Shown in pieces: positions 52,840-63,600 of a DNA stretch of 64,000 nt. A model generated the notes under the pieces. That model made no database searches, was not told the origin of the DNA, and worked only from the letters and a program-made list of their open reading frames with translations. The DNA comes from Phaeodactylum tricornutum CCAP 1055/1 (Eukaryota; Bacillariophyta; Bacillariophyceae; Surirellales; Neidiaceae). The translations under genes were made by a program, and so were the position numbers. The stretch's first letter is position 1. The number at the start of each line of letters is the position of its first letter. The stretch spans positions 573,394 to 637,393 of the forward strand of contig NC_011673.1 in the NCBI RefSeq assembly GCF_000150955.2, read 5' to 3'.

Positions 52840-53880
52840 ATGGCGCCCTCCGCGGAGAGCATTGAAATGGTTGTTGAAGGATATACTTCAACAGACAAAA
52901 ATTACTCCATAATTTCCCTATATACCTTTTTGGAAAAAAGGATTTCCGAAGAGCAGCTTCAAAATATTCAGAGTGAACTCGAGGCTGTGCTACAGCGATA
53001 CGATGCGCGAGGTACAGTGCTGGTAGCTTGCGAAGGAATCAATGGTACCATCAGCGTCCCGCATTGTTACCAACGAGACGTTTTATTGGAACTCGACAAT
53101 CATTTTCCAACTCTCCGAAGACGGTTGTCCTATCACGACGAACACGTTTTCTTTCGGTTGCGCGTCCGCGTCAAACCCGAGATCGTCACGATGGGCTCAC
53201 TTCCCTCCGACATGATTTTGGATGTAGCAAATGATGTTGGCGCATACGTCCCACCTGGACCGGAATGGGATGCCCTTCTACTAGATCCCGAGTGTGCGGT
53301 GATCGATACCCGCAACGATTACGAAATCAAAATTGGTACATTTCACAACGCCATCAATCCTCATACAAATTCTTTTACGGAGTTTCCAGCGCAGCTGAAA
53401 ATCATTATCCAGGAGAGAAAACCCAAAAAGATAGCGATGTTTTGTACGGGTGGAATCCGGTGCGAAAAGGCAACATCTTATGCCTTGCAACTTATTGCAA
53501 CGGATCCAGATATTCCCAATATTCCCGTGTACCATCTTGAGGGAGGTATCTTGGCATATCTGCAAATCGTGCCACCTCTCCATTCCTCTTTTCGAGGCGA
53601 GTGCTATGTATTCGACCGACGGACCGCCCTCTCTCACGGACTGAATCCATCTAGCTGCTACCAGACTTGCCACGTTTGTCGACATCCCTTGACGACGGAG
53701 GATCGTGCTGGTGTCACTTTTCAGGAGGGAATCTCTTGTATGTATTGTGCAGGTGACTCTTCGCGCAACCGAGACCGTCATGCTGAGCGTCAGCGTCAGT
53801 TGGACCTTTCAAAAGATAAGATGCATCTTCAGCAGCAACGCGGTAGACCCCGCAGCAAGAACGAATCCATCACAGTCTAA
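52840..53880 (+). CDS. trhO: TrhO-type tRNA uridine hydroxylase (rhodanese family)
   Basis: The product has 346 residues. An N-terminal acylphosphatase-like region (residues ~22-110, GTVLVACEGINGTIS) leads into a rhodanese domain with VIDTRNDYEIKIGTF. The catalytic loop is MFCTGGIRCEKATSYAL, with the active Cys at 202 and a second Cys at 208. HLEGGILAYLQ and a Cys-rich C-terminal zinc site (CHVCRHPL, then ISCMYC) follow. This layout is that of the YceA/TrhO family, which makes 5-hydroxyuridine at position 34 of tRNAs using O2; the animal homologue is TSTD2. No presequence is obvious. The stop is 67 bp from that of the facing secreted-protein gene. Confidence 0.9.
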   Translation: MAPSAESIEMVVEGYTSTDKNYSIISLYTFLEKRISEEQLQNIQSELEAVLQRYDARGTVLVACEGINGTISVPHCYQRDVLLELDNHFPTLRRRLSYHDEHVFFRLRVRVKPEIVTMGSLPSDMILDVANDVGAYVPPGPEWDALLLDPECAVIDTRNDYEIKIGTFHNAINPHTNSFTEFPAQLKIIIQERKPKKIAMFCTGGIRCEKATSYALQLIATDPDIPNIPVYHLEGGILAYLQIVPPLHSSFRGECYVFDRRTALSHGLNPSSCYQTCHVCRHPLTTEDRAGVTFQEGISCMYCAGDSSRNRDRHAERQRQLDLSKDKMHLQQQRGRPRSKNESITV

Positions 53881-53947
53881 AGACGTAAGGAAAACAGGAC
53901 GCAGTAAACATATAGACTGCATACTATAAATCATTACCGTTTGTCCA

Positions 53948-54820
53948 TTACAATTCGCGGGTTCCTGTCACTCCCGATATACCTTGTGGCAGGTTACGCG
54001 AAAGCCGATCACGAATTTCCTGGGCCGGAAAGGCGCTAAATCGTGAGGCCGAGCTCTGAAAAGCTTTACCGTCCACATCCGTGCCAGTCCAAACCACATA
54101 AAGTATGATATCACATTCGGTACCTGAGTTTCCCACGATAGTGTTGCATGTTTCCTCCGGGACGAAACAACCTCCGGTCGGCTGCCCGGACGTCGCCCGG
54201 GTCTGCGGAATTCCATTGAAATCAAAAGTTATCTCGTCACACTCGCCGCCACCGCAAAACACGCAAGCATCGTCCCATGCAATACCAGTCACACGTCCCG
54301 CGTCGACATTAATAATTGCCGTCAAAAAGGGATAGATGCGCGTCATTTGACGATCGTAGTAGACGCGCAAAAATGACAGGGCGTTTTGAGAGACGACACC
54401 TAGAGTTATGTTGGCTTCGTCAAAAATAGAGTCATCCGAAAATGGAACGAGATTCTGGTACGCTGATAAGGCCAATAAGAAAGTTCCGTTAGGTAAGTTG
54501 TTTCGATCACTGGAAGCACAATATTCTTAGCCTTCCAACTAGCTTCCGGATGACTCGTCAAGTTACCTACAGTTTGGCACGTGAAAGCGTGAATACTTAT
54601 CTGCTTCGGGAGAAAATACGACACGTGTGTACTGAACTCCTGCAGTCCAGCTATTGTTCGCCGCGTTCCCGATTTGCAAGCAAACATCCGTGGGTTCACC
54701 AATCTTGACGAGCCTGTCAGGAAACTGCGGGTCGTTGCACCCATCCCATTGTGCAGTCGCGGGTCGGAAGCGGAAAGCACAAACCAGCAAGCTGAGGAGA
54801 AAAGCTAGTCCTGGCTGCAT
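53948..54820 (-). CDS. Secreted Cys-containing protein of unknown function (two exons)
   Basis: Exon 1 is 54820-54567 and exon 2 is 54509-53948. A 57-bp intron (donor GTAACT, acceptor TTCCAG, phase 2) restores HVPNCSDRNN. The product has 271 residues. A signal peptide (MQPGLAFLLSLLVCAFRFRPATAQ) is followed by a beta-rich domain with GEPTDVCLQIGN and VQYTRVVFSP. A Cys-rich stretch near residues 155-205 reads CVFCGGGECDE, then CFVPEETC, then GTECDIILYVVWTG. The tail contains FPAQEIRDRLSRNLPQG. No known family is recognised. The protein is probably secreted or cell-wall/frustule associated, but that is only from the signal peptide. Confidence 0.75.
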
Positions 54821-55191
54821 AGTAGTATAATATGACGACGGATATAGGTCGCTTGTCTCCCGTTGGTGCTTATGCGCGCTGAAGTCGACCCTCGGCTGCG
54901 TGTGTGCGAATTATCCTTTCCATCTGCTATTGTGGCCAAGTGCTGGATGCGAAGTCGAGAGCAGCGCGAGGATACGACCCGTTTTAATGTGGGACAACTA
55001 GGGAAGCCAATTTTGCCTGTACGTCGCACCAAGGTACAAGATGGAAGAGGAATTTGTGTACCGAATGGATATCGAATAGACATTTTCTGTCATTGCCACT
55101 TTTTTGGGTTCGTCAACAAAATTGGTCCAAACATAATGCACAAAATTTTACAATTTACTTATCCTCAACGAAAAAGAGCCAAAGCAAGATA
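54821..55191. other. Intergenic region, 371 bp
   Basis: This is the divergent upstream region of the secreted-protein and coiled-coil genes. The plus-strand frame continues open upstream of 55192 from 55054 but looks like 5' UTR. No repeat is seen. Confidence 0.4.
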
Positions 55192-56050
55192 ATGATGAAC
55201 AGTCCACGCGCAAACAACAGCAACGCCAACAAAAGTAGCAACGAGATCGAACGTAAGCTTCAGCGGGTGGAGGCTGATTTTCGTCGCCAGCGTGAAGAAG
55301 CTCGGCGTGCGGCAGAACTTGCTGCCGAGCGATTGCGGCTTGCCCAAGAAGACGCTGCAAGTCGTCGCAAAACAGTGGACGACTTGCAAGTGAAACTGCA
55401 ACATGTCCACGTTGACAAAGACTCTCGCACCAAGTTCTATGAGCTTACTGTCAGCGTCGAAATGTCGACCAAAGAGGTTGGTATATCACTAGCCCGCGAA
55501 GGCGCCACGCTTAATATAGAATGGCACAGTCGACAAATGACGAAGCTAGGAATCTTCTCACAGATCTTGTCACCTGAAACTTTAGGCGCATTTCCAACAT
55601 GCCGAATTTGTCCAAAAACGCGAAAAGGTTGGTGCTTATCAGCGTGATCTCGTCCGTGCGCGGGCCAAGCGGTCCGCCACGCTTCGCTCTCTCCAAGACG
55701 TCTTGAGATGCCAGCGGAGCCGTCATGCTAGCCAGTTATGTACTGGTTTTGATGTGCTTTGTGGCTCTACGTCAAGACAATACCTAGAGCAAGAACTCAG
55801 GGACGATCGTGATGGACGTCTCACTCATAAATGGCCACGTCTTATTCACGAGCAAACGAAAAAAATCAAAAAATCAAATTCTGAACTTGAACAGGTGACC
55901 ATTCCGCGTCTGCAACGCGCAATAGAGGCCTACCAACGCCAGTTTGTTGGTCCGTCCGCTGTTGTTGATACTCAAATGGAGAACAATATCATGGAAGTCT
56001 CCTTGTCACAGAACGAAATGCCTCCTCCTTTCCCAAAGTCTAGTATGTAG
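55192..56050 (+). CDS. Coiled-coil protein, unknown function (two exons, intron approximate)
   Basis: The N-terminal part (55192-55476) is a long charged helix (EIERKLQRVEADFRRQREEARR and onward). The second part (55586-56050), in a different frame, resumes the coiled coil with AHFQHAEFVQKREKVGAYQR and runs to a stop, total 249 residues. The join I propose removes 55477-55585 (109 bp), acceptor CTTTAG. The donor GTTGGT is not consensus; GTATAT four bases later would need a different acceptor. I start at ATG 55192 because codons upstream are not protein-like. Heptad-rich sequence and the absence of Cys or catalytic motifs suggest a structural or centriole/filament-type protein, but no family is recognised. 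A frameshift instead of an intron remains possible. Confidence 0.55.
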
Positions 56051-56955
56051 CTTTATCCAAGCACTCCCCGGGCTACCAACCTCTATAGCATACAGAACTT
56101 TGGTTTTTTTCAGTTTGTATCCATAATTTTGTGATGTCCACACATCCGGGGTACTGGCGGTGATGCATCACACGCGATTCGATTGTACTGGGAACCTCTG
56201 AAATGATCCCTTTCCATCCACCTTGTCCCTAGAGAGATGAGATTGATCAGGCACTCTACTCCTCTAGAGAGTTGTGGAAATACCAGTCCAATTAATATGA
56301 TAGAAATTGCCATTTGGCTTGGTAGTTGAGCCGCCTACGGCAACCAGACCGAGCCGAGAAAAATGAAAGATTTGTTGTAAGCCATAAAGGTTGATGAGAC
56401 GACGTCTTGTCGACAAAAGAGATTCATACATATTTTCGTGTTCATTGCCCGTGCGCGGTATGCCGGAGGAAAATTCACAGTGCTGCATCGGAAACCAAGT
56501 ATTTGCTACTTACATATCTTTGCTTTCCGTCACATGAAGCGTATTGGACTAAGCGTCTTATCAGAACTTATGTGTGACTAAGTGAAAAATACATTTGGTT
56601 TATGTTAATGTCAACTCCATAATAGTATGTAAGGAGGAGTTTGGAAGGAAGTTGACTAACTGTTATTATGTGTTTGATGAACAGAGAAGGTAAAGGTTTC
56701 AAAAGAGGTAGTTTGATCAATTGCTCTGGGGGCTTCTTTTACATTTGTGTTACAGTCGATTGTTACCCGGAAGAACTTTTTTCGTTGTGACTGATTTTTT
56801 TGGATTGCTTTTCAGCGCTCGTGAAGTGATTTTAAAACAGATAGAAAGTACTTTTCGAGATATTTGAACGTTAGGAACAGAGACTTCAAGAGCTGACACG
56901 CGATGCCATGCCATCCCCATTGCATCAACAGAATCTGGTTTTGACAAAATTCACG
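56051..56955. other. Intergenic region, 905 bp, containing a repeat fragment
   Basis: This is the 3' flank of the coiled-coil gene and the upstream region of the pentapeptide gene. It holds the second copy of the dispersed repeat (about 56582-56703). Other frames of 60-76 codons are not convincing. Confidence 0.45.
56582..56703 (+). repeat. Dispersed repeat, copy 2 (possible LTR-family fossil)
   Basis: It shares a 30-bp identical block (56637-56666) with 9130-9159 in inverted orientation, plus flanking similarity over about 115 bp. It is fragmentary and diverged outside the core, so probably old. No coding capacity lies nearby. See the copy at 9092-9206. Confidence 0.7.
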
Positions 56956-57666
56956 ATGAATTGTTTCCAAGCGTTATTGTTCCTGTCTACTGTTGCTGCG
57001 TTGAATTCGTTTTCTCTGGCGCCGTCTGCCAAAGCTAAGACAATAAATGCCGCCACACATTTGGGAACGTCGATTCCATCCGATACGATCAGATTCGAAC
57101 TTGTATCGACGCTATTTGCACTAGCCTTGGTTGTATCGCCAGCAACGTCGCTGGCTGTTTCAGGTGGAGGCTTAGACTTTGCTGGAATCGATATCAGTGG
57201 ACAAGACTTTTCTAAGGGAAACTACAAAGGCAAGGATTTTACGCAAGGTAAGAAGTTCTTGGTCGCCTTCTTAGCGGTTCTTCAAGCCATTTTCTCACCC
57301 ACAAAAATCATCGTGGCCATCTAACTATGCAAAGTGATTGCCAAGTCTACGAACTTCGGAAAGAGCAACCTAAAAGGTTGTCGATTCTACAAAGCGTATC
57401 TTGTGCGGGCGGACTTTTCGGGAGCCGATCTTCGTGGCGCCTCTTTGGAGGATACTTCGATGGACGAGGCTTTGCTGAAAGATACGGTGGCTGTTGGTGC
57501 TTATTTTTCTGCTAGTATCATGGATACTTTGACGGTGGAAAACGCCGATTTTACTGATGCCCAGTTTCCCATAAAAACCTTGCCGCTCCTTTGCGAGCGA
57601 TCTGATGCCACAGGCACTAACCCTGTCACTGGTGTCGATACGAGGGAATCCCTTATGTGCCCGTAA
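56956..57666 (+). CDS. Thylakoid-lumen pentapeptide-repeat protein (two exons)
   Basis: Exon 1 is 56956-57247 and exon 2 is 57335-57666. The 87-bp intron (donor GTAAGA, acceptor CAAAG, phase 1) restores DFTQ-VIAKSTNFG. The product has 207 residues. The start MNCFQALLFLSTVAALNSFSLAP is a plastid signal peptide with Phe at the cleavage site. A second hydrophobic signal follows (STLFALALVVSPATSLAVS) with an Ala-x-Ala-like site, indicating export into the thylakoid lumen. The mature part consists of pentapeptide repeats A(D/N)LxX: LDFAG-IDISG-QDFSK-GNYKG-KDF, then TNFGK-SNLKG-CRFYK-AYLVR-ADFSG-ADLRG-ASLED. This is a right-handed beta-helix like the lumen proteins TL15/TL17. The tail has two Cys. 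Its molecular role is unknown in this family. Confidence 0.85.
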
Positions 57667-58290
57667 AGTCGATTTACGAAGAACGTGTTCGAAACGTCTC
57701 GAGGCTATAGATGTATTAAAGGTGCAAGCGACAAATAACGACATCGAGCTAGAAGCATGTTTTAGCCCGAACGTTTGACTTCGTTGCCCACGCTATTGGT
57801 TCCGAAATTCTGTAGAATGTACATCGACTCGAATCCTGACATCAGGGTTCTGATCGAAAGGGAAACTTACGAGGAGCTAACTGTGAGCATTTGGCTGAAC
57901 CGTTCCCTTTTATCGAAGAAAACGAGTTGATAGATTAGGCGGGATGGAGCGCATTTCTTTCTTACGGAGGCCAGACCAACGCAATCAACAAAAAAACTTC
58001 GAACGAATCAACCTAAACTAATTTAAGCTCACAGTCAATTACAGTCAATCCGTAGCTCTAGGTAACGAAGCCTCTCGCTCTTATTCACAATCACATAAAT
58101 ATGATCTGGTGATTACTTTTTGTAAAGAAAAATTATGCAAGATGCGTAATCGACTTCACGGTACTTAAATTTCTTTCTAAGATCTTCGAGAAAATGGCAC
58201 ATACCAATCCAGATAATTCTAGAAGACCAACAGACATTCGATGATATTCGATGCCGATCTCGATGAAGACGACGACCAAAACAAAGTATA
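57667..58290. other. Intergenic region, 624 bp
   Basis: This is upstream of the HSF gene. A motif copy is at 58029-58038, followed by a second half-copy (TACAGTCAATCC) 13 bp on. No gene is seen. Confidence 0.45.
58029..58038 (-). promoter_or_regulatory. TTGACTGTGA motif copy upstream of the HSF gene
   Basis: The plus strand reads GCTCACAGTCAATTACAGTCAA, a full copy plus a partial direct repeat. It lies about 260 bp upstream of the HSF start codon. Confidence 0.35.
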
Positions 58291-59580
58291 ATGCCACTTC
58301 CGTTTAAAATGGAACAACCGAAAGCAAAGGCACAGCGGCCATCAAACACCGAAGCTGCAGATGTACCAAATTCTCAAGACCAAATGCCACCAACTAACCT
58401 AGATGCTGCAAGTGCGTCTGAAAACGATATAGCAGACGAACCAAATCAGTGCTTCACGATACTCTCCCATCATAGCTATCATGATTATGCAAATATGAAC
58501 GAGCCGCCAATATTGGGGACAGGTGTCGTTGGGTGCGCCACGAAGACGCGAGGAAATTCAATGAATCCGTTCCCTCTGATGCTTCATAAGCTGCTCGAAG
58601 GAGCAAAGAAGGGAAACTATAGCGAAATAGTTTCATGGAAACCGCACGGACGAGCCTTTCATGTACACATGAAGGATCGCTTCGTGAAAGATGTGATGCC
58701 TCTATACTTTCGACAGACAAGGTTCGCCTCTTTCCAACGACAGCTGAATCTATATGGGTTCCGGCGCTTGACTGGACGGGGACCGGATGAAGGGGCTTAC
58801 TACCACGAACTCTTCCTCCGAGGGATGCCCGAACTCTCATCAAATATGGTCCGAATGAAAGTGAACGGAAATGAGGTCCGGCTTGGTTCCTCCCCTCGAA
58901 CAGAACCGAACTTTTATGCCATGTCGGTTGTTCATGAACCCAGTACACAACAAAAGCAATCAACCCCGAAAAAACGACCGGCCATCACGCAGCGCACAGC
59001 AGAGCGACCCTCTTATCCGTTAGACAGAAAAATGTTGGCCGACTCTTGGAAAGTTCCCGGCGACATGCAAGATGCAGCGATTGGCTCTTCTTCCAAAATA
59101 AGCATAGAAAAACCATCCAGCGTTGACATAGAATATTTGAGAAGCCACTTGAGCCAACAACGGCACACGGCATTCCAAGATTTTTCCGGCCACGTTGTTC
59201 CTGGGCAAAAAACTACCGTAGCCCCACTCAAAGACATGGTTGTAAATCAGCCTCCTTTGGGGAATGCCTCGGACTTGGTGCGTCAGCGCACGTGTCCAGA
59301 CGAAGACTTTCCTGTTCCTGAACCCGTCCCTTTGCGTCGACATGATGTCGGGACGGAGGACGATGACCAGACATCAATGGTGAACTTCTTGAGTGATATT
59401 GACCTACAGCCATCGTCAGACGAAAACACTCTGGATCCCTTGAGGATTCATCATTCTTCCGACGACAGCTCTGTGTTGAAACACCTGCAATTCTCTTCTG
59501 ATGAAAGTATGAATCCGATCCCTAAAATTCCATCAGCTCAGCAATCTCGGTCGTCGTCTTCCAAGGAGGATAGCAGATAG
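58291..59580 (+). CDS. Heat-shock-factor-type transcription regulator
   Basis: The product has 429 residues. The HSF DNA-binding domain covers about residues 92-180: FPLMLHKLLEGA, then IVSWKPHGRAFHV, then the recognition helix region FRQTRFASFQRQLNLYGF, followed by the wing with RRLTGRGPDEGAYYHELFLRG. HSFs bind GAANNTTC-type elements as trimers. No clear heptad oligomerisation region follows the DNA-binding domain; the C-terminal half is polar, Ser- and Asp-rich and probably disordered, perhaps an activation region. Diatom genomes carry many such HSF genes. The first ~90 residues are also disordered. Targets cannot be inferred. Confidence 0.93.
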   Translation: MPLPFKMEQPKAKAQRPSNTEAADVPNSQDQMPPTNLDAASASENDIADEPNQCFTILSHHSYHDYANMNEPPILGTGVVGCATKTRGNSMNPFPLMLHKLLEGAKKGNYSEIVSWKPHGRAFHVHMKDRFVKDVMPLYFRQTRFASFQRQLNLYGFRRLTGRGPDEGAYYHELFLRGMPELSSNMVRMKVNGNEVRLGSSPRTEPNFYAMSVVHEPSTQQKQSTPKKRPAITQRTAERPSYPLDRKMLADSWKVPGDMQDAAIGSSSKISIEKPSSVDIEYLRSHLSQQRHTAFQDFSGHVVPGQKTTVAPLKDMVVNQPPLGNASDLVRQRTCPDEDFPVPEPVPLRRHDVGTEDDDQTSMVNFLSDIDLQPSSDENTLDPLRIHHSSDDSSVLKHLQFSSDESMNPIPKIPSAQQSRSSSSKEDSR

Positions 59581-60673
59581 CATAAAGAGACACTTTAGCA
59601 TTCGCTTCAGAAACGTCCTATGTTCAAAATCGTGTTGCTCACTCTCTCCAACAAAAGAAACGTCTCGGCTTGGGTTGCCTTCGTCTAGGACGGTCAACTC
59701 AAGTGATTTGAGCGAGCTACAATGGTTCTATCTGAGCACGACAGTGATCCGTGTGATTGCATGTTGATGCAGAATATGTATTGTAGGTAACAAGTTCTGG
59801 GTTGTCCACATCGAGCAGGAGTACATTGAGCAAGAGTAGCACACAGCCAGTCAGCAGAGGCTCTAGTTCGCCAGCGAAATATCCAAGGCCATACCAAAGT
59901 CTCGAGAAACGACTACAAATGGACGAAACAGATAAAGCTCTTCCTCCAGCCTCCTAGCTACGCTCTAATCATTTCTCAGGAGAGTACTGTGTGCCGCGCT
60001 TGATCATTGGTGCGAATGTTAATGGCTCTCGAAGATACCAGGTCACTAGAATGCTGGATTCTAATGTAATCTCTTCTTTTTATAGCTCTACGTTTGTAAT
60101 CTACGGATTCCATGGAAGTCTCGTCTTACACACAGTCATTTATAAATGTAAGAGCATTCTTTACTTCAAAAGCAATAAGGAATCTAGAATCTAGCTTTTT
60201 CATTTGAGACGATTTCTGGCAGTGATGTGATTCATCAACAGGTCCTATGGTATTGGGCAGTCGTAGAACTGGCATTTGTGCCTATGCCGGCCAGACGCTC
60301 GGCCTCTTCGTATTCCTGTTAGTTGCCGTGCGTCCCTTGCAGATTAGGGGACGGCTTCGCGCGGTACTGCTCCGGTCTATTGACAGTGAGCGTTTCACGA
60401 GTCTTTTCCGGAGGAGTCGAGGACCTTCAGGAAATGTGGGCACGCGATCCTCTCCAACAGCACCTCAGGAAACTAAACAACACATTTCCCTCCCCATCTT
60501 GATTTTTCGCCATTTCTTTTCAAATCCTGTAACGCTGACCTCTGATCCCGTTGTGTGTGTGAAGTCGGTTTCTCTGGAAACAGCGATTTCCGTGCACACC
60601 GCGTGTTTGAGGCGCGCAGTTCATTCTCGTCTCGTGAGAGCTCCAGTACGCAATCGCGTCCCTTCAAAACAGA
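59581..60673. other. Intergenic/5' region of the WNK kinase, 1.1 kb
   Basis: A 144-codon plus-strand frame (60247-60681) overlaps the WNK start codon by 8 bp and has no recognisable domain; it may be a long upstream ORF or chance. A relaxed motif copy (ATTGACAGTGAGCG) lies near 60379. AT-rich sequence at 60060-60200 shows nothing else. Confidence 0.4.
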
Positions 60674-63600
60674 ATGAGTAGCGACAGTGTCCAGCGTTCT
60701 CGCTCACCTGTTGTGAGCTTGAATGCGATTCGTACGGGTTCAGACAGGTCCGATCTCGCTGATTCTCCCATTCCCGTAAAGAATGGTACTGGTTCTACAG
60801 CAGTTAATGCTTCCCAAAAATCTGAAGCAGGACCCTCGCTAGCGAATACTCGGGTTCAATCCACGGCAACACCAATTGCTGTTGGTCCGTCTCAAGGAGA
60901 CCGACAAGATGTTTCTGTCATATCTGGCATGACGGATCCCGCCTCGTTGGATGGAAATCAGATTAAGAACTTGGTAGGGGCAGATTTGAGAATGTGTGTG
61001 GGTGCCCGAGTTCCCCTCGATGTTCCTTCCCAAGTAATCCTCCCCGAGACCGGAGTTGTTGCAACTTACCCGTTGGAAGGTGAAGGTTTAGGACCTATGG
61101 ATGTGGATCCAATGAAACCAGTGGATGCCTCAGACGTGTCACAAACTGCTGCAGGTAGTACTTCGGATGAGACTGTTCCGACCAGTCATCATGTTGCTGT
61201 TTCGACTCCGCTGAAAGATCGCTCGCTGGAGCCTAGCAAACTTGTCTTGGATGAACCTCCGATTGTAGACCCTTTGGTCGTGACCACAACTTTACCGTTG
61301 GAGGACCATTTGTCGACGGTGTCGATGTCAGCGATACCGGATCCTCCCAGCACTTTACAGGTTGAGAGCACTCCCCCTCCACAAGCACGTTCTATCTCCG
61401 ACGACATCGCAGTCGTGAACAGTGGGCTTGTTTTGAACGACACAACTCACAATCTCAACAGCAACTCCGAAGACATGGACGACTATATAAAATCACCCGA
61501 AGTACAGAATGCGATTGTGGAGCGCTCTCCTGGCGGTCGCTATGTTCGATTTATGGAGAAGCTAGGAAGCGGGGCGTCGAAAGACGTTTATCGAGCGTAT
61601 GATACCCAAGAGGGAATTGAGGTTGCTTGGAATGTCGTAAATCTCTCGGGTGTGCCCAAGTCGGAACGCAATCGAATTGTGAACGAAGTGAGATTGCTGG
61701 AACGACTTCATCACCACAACATAATATCGTTTCATGGTTCTTGGGTCAATCGAGAGCGGCAGGAAGTCAATTTTGTGACGGAAATCTTATCGTCTGGTAC
61801 CCTGAAGTCCTTCATTAGTAAGGTCCAAGTCATTCGATGGAAAATTGCCAAACGATGGGCGCTCCAAATTTTAAATGGTCTCGATTATTTGCATTCACAA
61901 AATCCACCTGTTATACACCGCGACCTGAAATGCGATAATATCTTCATTAACGGGACATCCGGAGATTTAAGAATTGGAGATCTGGGTCTGAGTACTGTAC
62001 ATCGGACCGGTCGTGTATTGTCAGTTCTAGGCACACCAGAATTTATGGCTCCCGATATGTACGAGGAGCATTCATACGACGAGAAGGTTGACATCTATGC
62101 GTTTGGCATGTGTATGTTGGAGATTTTGACGCAGGAGATTCCTTACTCGGAGTGTAATAATCCGGCCCAAATTTATAAAAGGGTGTCTTCAGGAGAACCA
62201 CCGGAGGTCTTATCGCGCCTGCAGTCCCGGCATGCTCGGGAATTTGTAAGACTCTGTTTAGGTCGGAAAGACGAAGCAGGGAAGTTTGTTCGGCCATCTG
62301 CTAGCGATTTAATCAAGCATCCCTTCCTTGTTAAACGGAACACGGACGATGATGAGGTTGTTGTGTTGCCTCCACTTCAAGAAAGAGTAATTCTTGAAGC
62401 GCCGCTAGAGGCTTCATCATCTTCGCCCGAAAAACGCCAGTCGGGCCACCAACATCAAACGCAACTACACAAGCCATCACCGTCCTCCTCTAACGCTTCC
62501 TCTTCGTCACATAATGGAGCAACCACAACTCCGGCTGTGCCTCAGCGTCCATTGAGGCAGCATCTTAACTCTCTCGACGACGATGATGGTGATCGTTTCG
62601 AGGAAATGCCTGAGTCCGAGACGAACATGCGGAAGGTAAAAGTACTTATGGGACGTGGCCAGGAATTGAGAGAGGAGGAGGAGGCTCCAACAAATTCCCC
62701 TCCATCCCCGCCGCCAGCGCCGGTACCGAATGAAAGCCAAATGATTCCCTCTATCCAGCCACACTACCTTGTGGCTGCAGCTGTGATCGAGAATGACGAC
62801 ACAAACGTTCGGCCGTATGCAGACGATGTGCTTAAGCTTGTTGTTATGTTGCCTGTGGAAGGACAAACACAGAATGTGCAGTTCGACTTTCACTTAGTGG
62901 AGGACGACCCCGTTCAAGTTGCAAAAGAAATGGTCCAAGAACTTGGTATTCCGCTGGGAGCAGTATTGGAAATAAGCGAAACAATTAGTGCACTTGCGTG
63001 CTCAGCCAGGATGAGACAGGAAAAATACAATGTTCAAATGCAAGAATCGCAGAATCTGATGTTACGAAATAAGACTCAGCAAGGGTTTTCCCAGGGTTCG
63101 CAGAAAGTACCGAACTATGCGCGTCAGGCCAATGCTCAAACTGCATCTTCTCAAAACAACCATCATGGCACCCATGGGCATTTGACCGTGCACGAAAGGT
63201 ATCAAGAAGGAAACAATGTAGTCAATCCAGATCAAGTGACCGATTACGGGACTGGTATAAACCAAGGTTTCCAAGTCAGTCATCAAAACACAGCATACCT
63301 TGATCCAAAAGGTACCCAATCAGGAAATCAGCCAGTGCCTGGGCAGACTCAGCAACTCCCCCTTTTTACACCAGCACATGGCTTCGCTTACGGACAACCG
63401 TCTCATGAGAGTAAACATCCGCACCAACCAATGCCGGGACAGATTGTGCACAACAATCACCAGCCATATCAGCAAACTTTTGTTTCAAATCAATACACCC
63501 CTTCGACAGACCAGAATCAAAACCATCAGACGAATCATGTCAACGGAACAGTGGCATCGCAGCCGCAAGCACAATCTTCTCAATTTTTGGTTGGGGCATC

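Noticed and set aside
60247-60681. 144-codon frame overlapping the WNK start
   Set aside because: No domain is visible; it is probably 5' UTR, though an upstream ORF cannot be excluded.
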